Shown: positions 16,860 through 25,406, counted from the stretch's first letter. The stretch is DNA of 46,357 nucleotides from Azospirillaceae bacterium (GCA_028277115.1 JANQHG010000157.1:1-46357); one strand, 5' to 3'. The notes: generated from the letters alone by a model not told the origin. Program-made: numbers and translations.

Positions 16860-17474
16860 ATGACCACCCCCGCCCCGGACCCGGTCACCCTCGACGAGGT
16901 CTGGCGCCTGTTCAAGGCCAGCGACGAACGCTTCGACGAGCGTTTAAGGGTCAGCGACGAACGCTTCAACGAACGGATGGCGCGCCTGAGCAAGGCCGCC
17001 GACCGCCGCCACGCCGAGACCGAGGCGGCATTGAGGGAACTGTCGCGCCGGATGGGCCGGTTCACGGATCAGATCGGCGAGTTCGCCGAGGCCCTGGTGG
17101 TCCCGGCGGCTGCAACCATTTTCGTTCGACGCGGGATACCGGTTCACTCGGTCGCGCGCAACGTCACGGGCCAGCGCGACGGCAAGGCGATCGAGGTCGA
17201 CATCCTGGTCGTCAACGACGACCATGTGATGGCGATCGAGGTCAAGAACCGACCGAAGCTCGACCATGTCAACGAGCATCTGGAGCGGCTCGCGATCTTC
17301 AAGCAGGTTTTTCGGCAGTATCGCGACCACAAGCTATTGGGCGCGATCGCGGGGATCACGGTCGACGACAATGTCGCCCGCTACGCCTATCGCCAAGGAC
17401 TGTTCGTGCTCGCCCAGTCCGGCGAAACCGTGACCATCCTCAACGACGACAAGTTCCACCCCGCAGTGTGGTAA
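16860..17474 (+). CDS. DUF3782-like protein with PD-(D/E)xK nuclease-type core
   Basis: This 204-aa protein has a charged, probably coiled-coil N-terminal half with a tandem motif (ASDERFDERLRVSDERFNERM, residues 20-40). The C-terminal half has the pattern AIEVDILVVNDDHVMAIEVKN, that is Asp, then Glu-x-Lys on adjacent strands, as in PD-(D/E)xK nucleases and DUF3782 proteins. The biological role of DUF3782 proteins is not established; they are frequent in genomes rich in mobile elements. The ATG at 16860 is chosen because the coiled coil starts soon after it and it fits the family length. The gene is flanked by direct copies of the same repeat (16702 and 17480), and a broken CHAT gene follows. 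A mobile or defence-type cassette is possible but unproven. Confidence 0.78.
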   Translation: MTTPAPDPVTLDEVWRLFKASDERFDERLRVSDERFNERMARLSKAADRRHAETEAALRELSRRMGRFTDQIGEFAEALVVPAAATIFVRRGIPVHSVARNVTGQRDGKAIEVDILVVNDDHVMAIEVKNRPKLDHVNEHLERLAIFKQVFRQYRDHKLLGAIAGITVDDNVARYAYRQGLFVLAQSGETVTILNDDKFHPAVW

Positions 17475-17515
17475 TAGATCGATTCGGAAGTTTCGATCAA
17501 GATGTCGTCGTAGCC

Positions 17516-17682
17516 GTAGGTCGGGGCGATCGGCCGGCGCGCCCGATCGGTTCGCCCCGGCGGTTGCGGCCGATCGCCCCGACAGCGGCGGTGCGGCATG
17601 CGGCACCGCCGCTGTCGGGGCGCGGGCCCGGCGACATGGGGGGTCCCGATCGACCGCTGTCCGGCCCGCGCATCGACCTACG
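17516..17682 (+). repeat. Multi-hairpin repeat, copy 2 (full, 167 bp)
   Basis: It is bounded by GTAGGTCGG on the left and CGACCTACG on the right, near-complementary ends. It holds three stem-loops: GGGGCGATCGGCCG/CGGCCGATCGCCCC, AGCGGCGGTGC/GCACCGCCGCT (8-nt loop), and a third pairing GCGGGCC with GGCCCGC. A left flank shared with copy 1 begins at 17480, a few bases after the stop codon of the DUF3782-type gene. The right end abuts the CHAT remnant. It has the size and symmetry of a MITE or other non-autonomous element, but carries no gene. Confidence 0.82.
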
Positions 17683-17683
17683 G

Positions 17684-18135
17684 GTGGACTACTTGGGACT
17701 GGAGCGACGATCTCGACGCCACCTTTATCAGCCTGGCTGGCGGCGAACGCCTCAGCGTCGCGCATCTGTTGGCGCGCCTGGACGGGGGCGACCCGCCCCG
17801 TCGTCGCGACGATGTGGCCGGTGGCGGATCTCTCGACCATGCTGCTGATGGCCAAGTTCTACGACCTCCACTTGGGCCGCGACCGCCTTGCCCCGGCCGC
17901 TGCCCTGCGCGCGGCGCAGATCTGGCTGCGCGACACCTCGGGGGCGGCGCTGTCTGACTATGTGAACATGGCCCTTAACCAAGCGATCCGCCAAGGATCG
18001 ATTGGCCCAACCAACGAGGTCGGCAGTAACATGCTGGCTGACGCCGCCCAATTTACGGACGCCTATGGCGAAAAGACCGACGCGCCCTTCGCCCATCCTT
18101 ACCACTGGGCGGGCTTCACGATGACCGGTCAGTAA
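17684..18135 (+). pseudogene. CHAT-domain (caspase-like) protein remnant
   Basis: Two pieces in different frames are recognisable. The first (about 17684-17800) reads TTWDWSDDLDATFISLAGGE then LSVAHLLARLDG. The second (17812-18135) reads WPVADLSTMLLMAKFYDLHL and continues through APAAALRAAQIWLRDTSG to FAHPYHWAGFTMTGQ. The latter is the typical end of CHAT domains, where WPVxDxST follows the catalytic Cys region and the protein ends at PYxWAxF. The segment with the catalytic His and the SACETG Cys motif, which should lie between the pieces, is missing, and the frame changes there. The 5' end is cut off at the right border of repeat copy 2. The gene is therefore dead as a protease. CHAT proteins often act in caspase-like defence or regulated-proteolysis pairs; the partner is unknown. 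Confidence 0.75.
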
Positions 18136-18678
18136 GTCGCCCCTGCATCGTGACGCGGCGCCTATGATCGCCCGATCATATCGCCCTCGCTCGATCCTCT
18201 GCCTTCGGCGTCCGATCGTCACGAAAAACGAGCGGCATACGCTTGTCGTACGGATCGCGAACCGGACCGTCGACCTACTAGAGCGTTCTCGAAGTCCTGA
18301 CTCGAATGAGTTGGCACGTAGGTCGGTGCGCGGGCCTGATCGCGGTCGATCGGGAGCCCCCATGTCGCCGGCCCGCGCGCCGACGGAGGCGGTGCCGCGT
18401 GCCGTACCGCCTTTGTCGGGGCGATCGGCCGCAACCGACGGGGCAAGCTGATCGGGCGCGCCGGCCGATCGCCCCGACCTACGTGTGGACACTATGAAAT
18501 GTTCGTGCCCGTCATAATCTCGGCACACGAACCAGATCTTGGTTCCGAAATCCGTCGGCGCAGCTTTCGTCGGCGGCACCGCCCATGTCGATGACGACCG
18601 GCCGCGTGGAGCCGTGTCAGCCGACTGTCTCAGGTTTCCTTTGTGCTTGCGAGGGGGCACAATTGGTTCGGCAGCCCT
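18136..18678. other. 543-bp spacer holding an inverted repeat copy
   Basis: There is no supported gene between the CHAT remnant and the methyltransferase gene. The first 180 bp are AT-richer. The middle (18317-18483) is copy 3 of the multi-hairpin repeat. A minus-strand frame runs across the whole stretch but is composed largely of the repeat and shows no domain; a short piece (FGTKIWFVCRDYDGHEHF, about 18500-18555) looks protein-like and may be a gene fragment. Confidence 0.6.
18317..18483 (-). repeat. Multi-hairpin repeat, copy 3 (full, inverted, 167 bp)
   Basis: It is the same length as copy 2, in opposite orientation, bounded by CGTAGGTCGG and CCGACCTACG. Its stems are the same: GGGGCGATCGGCCG paired with its complement, a GGCGGT-type second stem, and GCGCGGGCC/GGCCCGCGC. 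Sequence differences between copies often fall in loops. The matched lengths and ends of copies 2 and 3 define the element. Confidence 0.82.
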
Positions 18679-19143
18679 TCAAATCCACCGCCGGGTGCGG
18701 CGCGCGTAGGCGGTATAGGCGTCGCCGAACCGGCGATGCATCGCCGCTTCTTCATACCGAATGTACCGGCGATCGACCACCGCCGCGAACGCCGCGGCGA
18801 TCACCAGCGCCGGCACGGTGCCGATCAAAAGGCCGCTGCCGACCAGGACCAGCACCATACCGAGGTACATCGGGTTGCGGGTCCAGCGGTATAGGCCGTC
18901 GGTGACCATCACCGTCGGGTCGCGGTACGGCTTGATGTTGGTGCCGACCCGGGCGAACTGCCGGGCGCCTGCGGTGGTCATCGCGAGCCCGAGCGCGATC
19001 GGCACCACGCCCAACCACGACACCGGCGCGGCGACCACTTCCGGGCCGAGACCGACCGCGCGCGAGCCGAGCATCGCAAGAAGACAGAACATCATGAGGA
19101 CGGGTGGCACCAGTCTCACATCGGAAGCGGTCACGCCGACCAT
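18679..19143 (-). CDS. Isoprenylcysteine methyltransferase-family membrane protein
   Basis: This 154-aa integral membrane protein has about four hydrophobic helices (roughly 8-25, 35-52, 88-110 and a short one). The C-terminal signature is VTDGLYRWTRNPMYLGMVLV and YIRYEEAAMHRRFGDAYTAY, typical of the ICMT/phospholipid methyltransferase family; NPMYLG and the downstream Glu/Arg residues form the AdoMet pocket. Bacterial members often modify lipids or small molecules, and the substrate is unknown. The ATG at 19143 is chosen because GAGGAG lies 6 nt upstream; a TTG at 19161 would add six residues and has no site. It follows the phosphodiesterase pseudogene on the same strand with a gap of about 115 bp. 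Confidence 0.87.
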   Translation of the reverse strand: MVGVTASDVRLVPPVLMMFCLLAMLGSRAVGLGPEVVAAPVSWLGVVPIALGLAMTTAGARQFARVGTNIKPYRDPTVMVTDGLYRWTRNPMYLGMVLVLVGSGLLIGTVPALVIAAAFAAVVDRRYIRYEEAAMHRRFGDAYTAYARRTRRWI

Positions 19144-19257
19144 GGGCATCTCCTCGGCCAAAGCGGGGCGGAACGAACGCGTCGCCGTGGTGCCGTCGCC
19201 ACGCCATCGAAACTGATCCGATGAAACCCGAATGGATGGCCGTCAATGAGGCGCCGA

Positions 19258-20096
19258 TCAACCGTGGGCGAGACCGTCGATGTAGGGCGCGCCGGCGCGC
19301 TCGGTGATCGTCAGCGTCTGCGACCCGCGACCGATGATCGGTACCCTTCGGAGCGTGCCGTCCGGTCCACCGGCCGGGTCCGCCGAGGGGCCGGACGGCG
19401 CGAGCGCCAAGCCCTCGGCCAGCACCCGGCCGAACCCGTGACCGTCGACGGGAATGCCGAGAAGAGCGGCCGCGGTCGGTGCGACATCGATGATCCCGGC
19501 GATCCCGGACGACGCGACGCCCCGACGGAACGCGGTGCCGCGCGCCGCCAGGACGGTCGCGAGTTCCGCCGGCAACAGGCCGCCGTGGGCGCCGCCGCCG
19601 ATCGGGATCTCGTGCGCGTCGGCAGGCCCGGCGTCGGCGGGATCGGGCCGAGCGTCGCGGTGATCTCGGCGGCGAGCGCGGGCGGGGTCGCGTGGTCCAA
19701 GGCACTCAGGCTGAGCGCGATATCGCCGTGCCGGGCCGCCGTCGGGTGCAAAACCCGGATCGTGCCGCCCGAGCCGCTGCCGATCACCGCGACCGACAGG
19801 CCGGCGCGCGCCGCCCGCCCCGCCAGGGTCGGGGTGTCGAGCACCCGGTCGCGCCGGACCGCGGGCACGTACATCTGGTTGGCGATCAGCCCGTGGCGCC
19901 CGGGCGGCGCGCCGGTCGAAAGAGACGCCGCGTTGACCCGGGTCACCGTCGGGAACACCGCGCGGGCGCGCGGGAAGTCGGCGCCGTCCGCGATCAGCCG
20001 GGCCAGGTTCGGCGTGGCGGCGGCCGACACCGCGTCGCGGCGCAGGCCGTCGAGCACCACGATCATCACCTTGAGGTGCTTGGACATCACGGACAT
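19258..20096 (-). pseudogene. Alkaline phosphatase-superfamily phosphodiesterase, frameshifted
   Basis: The N-terminal part (from about 20096) reads VMIVVLDGLRRDAV, ATPNLARLIADGADF and FPTVTRVNAASLSTG, which carries the metal-binding Asp and nucleophile Thr of nucleotide pyrophosphatase/phosphonoacetate hydrolase-like enzymes. The frame is then lost near 19622 and the protein continues in the next frame as DAHEIPIGGGAHGGLLPAEL, followed by GIAGIIDVAPTAAALLGIP and a normal end. Restoring one base (CTGCCGACGCG read as CTGCCGGACGCG) rebuilds a continuous protein of about 279 aa with the metal-ligand His residues. It is therefore either a recent single-base deletion or a sequence error. Its position beside phosphodiester and phosphonate genes suggests organophosphate hydrolysis. 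Confidence 0.8.
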
Positions 20097-20341
20097 GGGC
20101 TCGGCTTTCAACCGCACGGCTTCGACCGAACGGCGGCGGCGTCATCTTCGAAATGTCGGGGTGACAACCCCAACCGTTCCAGACCGGACGGCAATCGGCA
20201 TGGTAGCGGGCGGCGGGCGGTGCCGAAGTGAAGCTTTTTTGGCGGCGGTGATCGCGAGGTCGGGCCGCCCCCCGTCATCAAGATGCAGCCGACGGCCGGG
20301 TCGCGACCCCGCTCGGCGAGCTGGTCGCCACTCTGCTCGCG

Positions 20342-21163
20342 ATGGGCGCCGAGCGGCTCAGCACCTTCGATCACCAGGCGATCCTGGCCGGCCCGCTGCG
20401 CGACCTGATCCCGGGCGGCGAAAAATACATCGACGACGTCGGCGGTTTCGATGGCCACGACTATGCCTTCGCCTATTGGGGCAACCAGACCGGCATCGCC
20501 TACGACCCCGAGGTGATCGCCGAGGCCGACCGGCCCCAGACCCTGGACGCGCTCGAGGCCTATTGGACCGCCAACCCGGGCCGCTTCGGCTTCAACTATG
20601 AGAACGGCGGCTCCGGCCCGTCGTTCTTCGAGAACATCGCGCGCAACATCGCGACCGACGTCGATTTCGAGGACGGCGCGATCACCGACGAGAAGTTGGC
20701 GGCCTTGCAGCCGGCCTGGGACTGGTTCTTGCGGAACAGCGACGGCTATGTCATCACCGCGTCGAACACCGACAGCCTGATCCGCCTGTCCGGCCGCGAG
20801 TTCGCCATGGTCGCCGCCTGGGAAGACCATCTGTTCAAGCTGCAGTCGGAAGGCGAGGTCGATCGCCGGATCAAGTTCTACATCCCGGGCTTCGGCATGA
20901 ACGGCGGCGGCAACGTCAACGTCATCCCGAACAACGCACCGCACCCGGCCGCCGCCCTCGTGTTCCTCGCCTGGGTCGGCTCGGCCGAGACCCAGACCAC
21001 CTTCAACCAGGTGTTCGGCGCGGCCCCGATGCACCCGGATGCCGACGACAGCTTCGCGCTGGTGCCGAACGCGATGCGCGCGAACAGCCGGGACTGGCCG
21101 GCCCGTCCGTTCGAGGGCGAAATCCGCAAGGCGTTCGTCGAGCATGTCGTGCTCGAGCGCTGA
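20342..21163 (+). pseudogene. ABC transporter solute-binding protein, N-terminally truncated
   Basis: 273 codons remain of a family 1 extracellular solute-binding protein: GFDGHDYAFAYWGNQTGIAYDPEVI, then LSGREFAMVAAWEDHLFKLQ, and a normal C-terminal lobe. There is no signal peptide and the first lobe is lacking. A piece in another frame just upstream (PPPVIKMQPTAG, near 20265-20300) resembles part of the missing lobe, so the loss includes a frameshift and a deletion. The second lobe is well preserved, so decay is probably recent. In intact loci such a gene is usually followed by permease and ATPase genes; here it runs straight into a phosphodiesterase tail. The likely original substrate is a glycerophosphodiester or similar organophosphate. 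Confidence 0.75.
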
Positions 21164-21596
21164 CCATCTTGGGGATCGGGCGCCGGCGGTCCGGCCGGAC
21201 CTTCCGATCGGGCTCGCCTGCCTGCGGCCGCCCCGTGATCCGGCCCAGGCGATCGCGCGGCTCGGGATCACCGCAGTCCATGCCAACGCCGCCTATACCG
21301 GACGCGACGATATCGGTCGGCTGCGCGCCGCCGGGTTGGCGGTGGCGGTCGCGACCGTCAACGACTCGGGTGAGGTCGCCCGGTTCCTCGAGCTCGGGGC
21401 GCACGGCGTGATGACCGATCGTCCGGCGTTGCTTGGGGAGGCGCCGACGTTTGGGGGCTTCGCCCCCACGTCAGGGGGTTTCACCCCCCGACACCCCCTG
21501 ACCAGGGGTAGCCCCCCTGGACCCCGTCAATTAGGAGGGGTCAATAGGAGGGGTCAAGGGGGGGGCTTTGCGGGGGTGTCGGGGCAGCGCCCCTGA
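21164..21596 (+). pseudogene. Glycerophosphodiester phosphodiesterase, C-terminal remnant
   Basis: The frame through 21180-21440 reads DPAQAIARLGITAVHANAAY, then RLRAAGLAVAVATVNDSGEV, then FLELGAHGVMTDRPALL. This is the C-terminal third of a GDPD barrel (the VNDxxE and GVMTDxP motifs). No N-terminal part with the catalytic His-Arg-Gly segment is present. After PALLGEA the frame runs into the G/C-tract repeat and stops at 21596, so the original C-terminus was also replaced or extended. It begins at the very end of the truncated binding-protein gene, which suggests that one deletion removed the intervening transporter genes and the start of this gene. Confidence 0.72.
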
Positions 21597-21613
21597 CAAA
21601 GGCCGTCAGGCTG
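21450..21613 (-). repeat. G/C-tract hairpin repeat, copy 2 of 5
   Basis: This 164-bp mosaic includes GGGGGCTTCGCCCCC, CAGGGGGTTTCACCCCC, GGGGTAGCCCCCCTGGACCCC, an internal near-duplication (AGGAGGGGTCAAT-type, twice) and GGGGCAGCGCCCC, ending with GGCCGTCAGGC. It lies between the phosphodiesterase remnant and phnC and forms the remnant's frame end. Confidence 0.8.
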
Positions 21614-21661
21614 AAAAATTCTTCACCGAAGTGCAACACACCCGCCCCGTCGGTCGGATTA

Positions 21662-22624
21662 ATGTCGCGCCGGTTCGTTGAAAGGGAGGGTCAGATTCTG
21701 CCAGCAGGTATCTACGACGCGCCGCCCGCGGCCGACGACGCGCCCGCGATCGAGATCGTCGGTCTCACCAAAACCTTCGGCACCGACCGGGCCGCGCTCG
21801 ACAATGTCTCGCTCGCGATCCGGCGCGGCGAAATGGTCGCGCTGATCGGCGCTTCGGGCTCCGGCAAATCGACCCTGCTGCGTCATGTTGCCGGCCTGGT
21901 CCGCGGCGACCGCCCCAAAACCGCGACCCCGTGCTGCGTCAACGTGTTCGGCACACCGATCCAGGCCAACGGCCGCATTGCGGCGCGGGTGCGCGCCAGC
22001 CGGGCGCGGATCGGTTTCATCTTCCAACAGTTCAACCTGGTCAACCGGTTGAGCGTCCTGACCAACGTCCTGATCGGCAACCTCGGCCGCATCCCGGCGT
22101 GGCGCGGCACGCTCGGCCTGTTCACCCGCGCCGAAAAGCAGCGCGCGATGGAGGCGCTGGCCCGGGTCGGGATCGCCGACGTCGCGGCCCGCCGCGCGGC
22201 GACCCTGTCCGGCGGCCAGCAGCAGCGCGCGGCGATCGCGCGCGCCCTGGTCCAGCGCGCCGAGGTGATCCTCGCCGACGAGCCGATCGCCTCGCTCGAC
22301 CCGGCGTCGTCAGAGCGGGTGATGGCAAGCTTGGCCGACATCAACCGCCAGGACGGCACCACCCTGGTGGTGTCTCTGCACCAGGTCGAGTTCGCCGTGC
22401 GCTACTGCCACCGCGCCGTCGCGATGCGCGACGGCGCGGTGGTGTTCGACGGCCCGACCACCGCACTGACCCCGGCGTTCCTCCAAACCCTGTACGGCGA
22501 CGACAGCGAGGAACTGGTGCTCGGCGGCCACGCCGGCATAGCGGCGCGCACCGCCGACCGCCCGGCCGCCGACCGCCGCAGCTTGGAGTTCGCAGACCCG
22601 GCGCTGGCACTCGCCCGGTCCTGA
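21662..22624 (+). CDS. phnC: Phosphonate ABC transporter ATP-binding protein
   Basis: This 320-aa ABC ATPase powers phosphonate import. Walker A is GASGSGKST (about residue 62), the Q-loop is FIFQQFNLV, the signature is LSGGQQQR, Walker B is VILADEP and the switch His is in VSLHQVEFA. The insertion [20 protein letters not shown] is characteristic of PhnC. The protein is longer than most PhnC (about 260 aa): it has about 28 extra N-terminal residues and a 50-residue, Ala/Arg-rich C-terminal tail. No internal start gives a better fit, so 21662 is kept; GGA lies just upstream. It is the first gene of phnC-phnD-phnE-acyltransferase on the plus strand. A G/C-tract repeat sits directly upstream. 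Confidence 0.94.
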   Translation: MSRRFVEREGQILPAGIYDAPPAADDAPAIEIVGLTKTFGTDRAALDNVSLAIRRGEMVALIGASGSGKSTLLRHVAGLVRGDRPKTATPCCVNVFGTPIQANGRIAARVRASRARIGFIFQQFNLVNRLSVLTNVLIGNLGRIPAWRGTLGLFTRAEKQRAMEALARVGIADVAARRAATLSGGQQQRAAIARALVQRAEVILADEPIASLDPASSERVMASLADINRQDGTTLVVSLHQVEFAVRYCHRAVAMRDGAVVFDGPTTALTPAFLQTLYGDDSEELVLGGHAGIAARTADRPAADRRSLEFADPALALARS

Positions 22625-22739
22625 GTCGCTTGGACAAAGCGGCCGACCGGACCGACACCCGCGCTCGATTTGTCGCAGAGCCGGATACCGTACCCGATCG
22701 ACACGGTACACAAACGACCCGGTGAGCGACCAACAAGCC

Positions 22740-22786
22740 GGGCGCCGGGCCCCGCGACGGGGCAACCGGCGCGAAAACCGGCGCCC
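22740..22786 (+). other. Intercistronic compound hairpin between phnC and phnD
   Basis: GGGCGCCGG (22740-22748) pairs with CCGGCGCCC (22778-22786), enclosing a second hairpin GCCCC/GGGGC (22749-22763). There is no T-run, so this is not a clean terminator. It lies 40 nt upstream of the phnD start in the 203-bp gap and could set the relative amounts of phnC and phnD mRNA. Confidence 0.6.
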
Positions 22787-22827
22787 TTGCGACTTGACAT
22801 CGCCACACCGACCAAAGGAGCACTGAT

Positions 22828-23853
22828 ATGCTTCGTCACCTCTCCGCGGCCGCGCTCGCGGTCGCGGTCGCCCTGCCGGCCGCCGCGCAGGACGAGACCT
22901 ACACCCCGGACGAGCTCAGCTTCGGCATCATCTCGACCGAATCGACCCAGAACCTGCGCCAACAGTGGATTCCGTTCCTCGAGGACATGGAAGAAGCGCT
23001 CGGCATGCCGGTCAAGGCGTTCTTCGCCCCCGACTATGCCGGCGTGATCGAGGGCATGCGGTTCCGCAAGGTCGATGTCGCCTGGTTCGGCAACAAGTCG
23101 GCGATGGAAGCGGTCGACCGCGCCAACGCCGAGATCTTCGTCCAGACCTCGGGCCTGAGCGCCGACAGAGAGATCGAGTACGGCTACTACTCGCTCCTGG
23201 TCACCAACAAGGACAGCGGCCTGTCCTTCGAGGACGTGCTCGATTGCTCCCGGGGCCTCGACTTCGGCAACGGTGACCCGAACTCGACCTCGGGCTTCCT
23301 GGTCCCGAGCTACTATGTCTTCGCCCAGAACAACATCAACCCGAACGAGTGCTACGCCACCGTCCGGACCGCCAACCACGAGACCAACCTGATCGCCGCC
23401 GCCACCGGCCAGGTCGATTTCGCGACCAACAACACCGAAAACCTGGGCCGCTTGGCCAAGGTCCGGCCGGAGCTGGTCGACCAGATCGCGGTGATCTGGC
23501 AGTCGCCGCTGATCCCCAAGGACCCGATCACCTATCGCGCCGACCTCGACCAGGAGCTGAAGAACCGGATCAAGGCGTTCTTCCTGAGCTACGGCCGGTT
23601 CGGCGCCGAGGCCGAGGAACAGCGCACCCTGCTGACCGACACCGGCCTGGTCGGCGACCGCTCGTGGCTGTTCTTCGACAGCAACAACAGCCAGCTCTAC
23701 CCGATCCGCCAGCTGCAGCTGTTCCGTGACAAGCTGCGCCTGCAAAACGACGACCGCCTGGACGAGGCCGACAAGGCCGCGCGGATCGCCGAGATCGACG
23801 CCAAGCTCGCCGAGCTCAAGGTGCTCGCCGAAAGCACGATGGGCGTCAACTAA
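22828..23853 (+). CDS. phnD: Phosphonate ABC transporter substrate-binding protein
   Basis: This 341-aa periplasmic receptor for phosphonates has a cleavable signal peptide (residues 1-20, ending PAAAQD). The PhnD family signature follows: [21 protein letters not shown] near the N-terminus, [21 protein letters not shown]-like ligand region, and [20 protein letters not shown], the phosphonate-binding Ser/Thr cluster. The C-terminal segment [25 protein letters not shown] is also typical. The start has AAAGGAG at good spacing. It lies between phnC and phnE with stable stem-loops on both sides, which usually raise the level of the binding protein over the membrane parts. Confidence 0.96.
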   Translation: MLRHLSAAALAVAVALPAAAQDETYTPDELSFGIISTESTQNLRQQWIPFLEDMEEALGMPVKAFFAPDYAGVIEGMRFRKVDVAWFGNKSAMEAVDRANAEIFVQTSGLSADREIEYGYYSLLVTNKDSGLSFEDVLDCSRGLDFGNGDPNSTSGFLVPSYYVFAQNNINPNECYATVRTANHETNLIAAATGQVDFATNNTENLGRLAKVRPELVDQIAVIWQSPLIPKDPITYRADLDQELKNRIKAFFLSYGRFGAEAEEQRTLLTDTGLVGDRSWLFFDSNNSQLYPIRQLQLFRDKLRLQNDDRLDEADKAARIAEIDAKLAELKVLAESTMGVN

Positions 23854-23877
23854 GCACCCCGGCCGCCCGGCCGGTCC

Positions 23878-23912
23878 GGGTGTCCGGCGTGGCAAACCGC
23901 CGCCGGACACCC
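23878..23912 (+). other. Intercistronic stem-loop after phnD
   Basis: GGGTGTCCGGCG (23878-23889) and CGCCGGACACCC (23901-23912) form a perfect 12-bp stem with an 11-nt loop. It begins 24 nt after the phnD stop and 38 nt before phnE, and has no T-run. This is the usual position of an mRNA-stabilising hairpin 3' of a binding-protein gene. Confidence 0.75.
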
Positions 23913-23950
23913 GGTGCCCTGCCCCCGGTTTTCCTGGTTCCAGGTTTCCG

Positions 23951-24760
23951 ATGACCCATCTCTCGTCCACCCCGTCCATGGCGCCGCCGCCGCCGCGGCC
24001 GGAGCTGAAGCGCTCGCTCGTGCAGGCGTTCGGCTGGGCCGCCTTCATCGGCGTCCTGGTCCTGTCGTGGGACGGCGCCGACATGCGCCCGCTGGCGCTG
24101 ATCCGCGACTCCGGCAACATGGCGTTGTTCGCCGAAGGCTTCTTCCCGCCCGACTTCCACCACTGGCCGATCTTCCTGGACGAGATGATCGTGACCATCC
24201 AGATCGCGATCTGGGGCACCGTGCTGGCGGTCGTCTGTTCGGTGCCGTTCGGCATCCTGTCGTCGGAGAACCTGGTGCCCTGGTACGTCTACCAGCCGGT
24301 GCGCCGGTTGATGGACGCGTTCCGCGCGATCAACGAGATGGTGTTCGCCATGCTGTTCGTGGTCGCGGTCGGGCTCGGCGCGTTCGCCGGCGTGCTGGCG
24401 CTGTGGATCCACACCACCGGCATCCTGGCCAAGCTGTTCTCCGAAGCGGTCGAGGCGATCGACCCCCGCCCGGTCGAAGGCATCCGCGCCACCGGCGCCA
24501 ACTGGCTGCAGGAAAACGTCTTCGGCGTGATACCGCAGGTTCTGCCACTGTGGATTTCCTATTCGCTCTATCGGTTCGAAGCAAACATTCGTTCGGCAAC
24601 CGTGATCGGGATCGTCGGCGCCGGCGGCATCGGCCAGGTGCTGTGGGAGTACATCCGCGGCTTTTACTATGCCGAGACCGCCGCGGTCCTGATCATCATC
24701 GTGGTCACGGTCAGCGTGCTCGACCTGCTATCGCAGCGGCTGCGCAAGATGTTCATCTGA
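23951..24760 (+). CDS. phnE: Phosphonate ABC transporter permease
   Basis: This 269-aa inner-membrane permease has about six helices. The cytoplasmic EAA-type coupling loop is [23 protein letters not shown], followed by [30 protein letters not shown], a hallmark of PhnE-type permeases. There is a Pro-rich cytoplasmic N-terminus (about 20 residues). The ATG at 23951 is chosen from the permease layout; the open frame extends upstream through the intercistronic hairpin but lacks coding sense there. Only one permease gene is present, so it presumably acts as a homodimer. Confidence 0.94.
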   Translation: MTHLSSTPSMAPPPPRPELKRSLVQAFGWAAFIGVLVLSWDGADMRPLALIRDSGNMALFAEGFFPPDFHHWPIFLDEMIVTIQIAIWGTVLAVVCSVPFGILSSENLVPWYVYQPVRRLMDAFRAINEMVFAMLFVVAVGLGAFAGVLALWIHTTGILAKLFSEAVEAIDPRPVEGIRATGANWLQENVFGVIPQVLPLWISYSLYRFEANIRSATVIGIVGAGGIGQVLWEYIRGFYYAETAAVLIIIVVTVSVLDLLSQRLRKMFI

Positions 24761-24776
24761 TCGCGGTGCGGCAGCC

Positions 24777-25406
24777 ATGGCGAAAGCGGAATACGGCGAA
24801 GCGCCCTGGATCGATCCGGCTGCCGAGGTGACGGCGTGCCGGCTCGAGCCTTGGACCGCGGTTCATGCGCGGTCGCGCCTGCTCGAGTGCACGCTCGGGG
24901 CCTACACCTACATCATGTCCGACTGCGAGCTGACCTATACCACGACCGGTCGGTTCTGCTCGATCGCGGCGCAGGCGCGGATCAACCCGGGCAACCACCC
25001 GCTCGGCCGGGCGGCGCTGCATCATTTCACCTATCGCGCCGGCGCCTATGGTTTCGCCCCCGCGGATGAGACGGCGTTCTTCGACTGGCGGCGCGCCGAC
25101 GCGGTGACGCTCGGCCATGACGTCTGGATCGGGCATGGCGTGGTGGTGCTGCCGGGGGTGCGGATCGGGACCGGCGCGGCGATCGGCGCCGGCGCGATCG
25201 TCACCAAGGATGTCGAGCCGTTCGCGGTCATGGCAGGCAACCCGGCGCGCTGCCTGCGCTTGCGCGTCCCGCCGGCGGTCGCGGCGGGTTTGTTGCGGAT
25301 CGCCTGGTGGGATTGGTCGCGCGAGCGCCTCGCCGCGGCGGTCGAGGACTTCCGGGTGCTCGACGCCGCGGCGTTCGTCGAAAAACATGATCCCGAACGA
25401 CGATGA
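24777..25406 (+). CDS. Phosphonate-cluster hexapeptide-repeat acetyltransferase
   Basis: This 209-aa left-handed beta-helix acyltransferase is related to chloramphenicol/xenobiotic acetyltransferases. Typical segments are YTYIMSDCELTYTTTGRFCSIA, RINPGNHPL with the catalytic His, then GHDVWIGHGVVVLPGVRIGTGAAIGAGAIVTKDV and MAGNPARCLRLR, and a WWDW motif. It matches the transferase known as a companion of phn genes (the phn hexapeptide family, TIGR03308 from memory). The acceptor is not established; N-acetylation of aminophosphonates, the PhnO role, is a reasonable idea as no phnO is present. It starts 16 nt after phnE and is cotranscribed with it, and is convergent with the GmhA-like gene. Confidence 0.9.
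   Translation: MAKAEYGEAPWIDPAAEVTACRLEPWTAVHARSRLLECTLGAYTYIMSDCELTYTTTGRFCSIAAQARINPGNHPLGRAALHHFTYRAGAYGFAPADETAFFDWRRADAVTLGHDVWIGHGVVVLPGVRIGTGAAIGAGAIVTKDVEPFAVMAGNPARCLRLRVPPAVAAGLLRIAWWDWSRERLAAAVEDFRVLDAAAFVEKHDPERR

Noticed and set aside
16702-18483. CRISPR-like array
   Set aside because: There are only three copies, long and irregularly spaced, in mixed orientation with internal hairpins; no short repeat-spacer pattern and no cas genes.
17752-18660. A 302-codon minus-strand frame across the CHAT remnant and repeat copy 3
   Set aside because: It is made largely of the repeat and of antisense to the CHAT remnant; no domain is seen.
22402-24255. A 617-codon minus-strand frame across phnD
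   Set aside because: It is antisense to phnD and phnE and has shadow-type composition.
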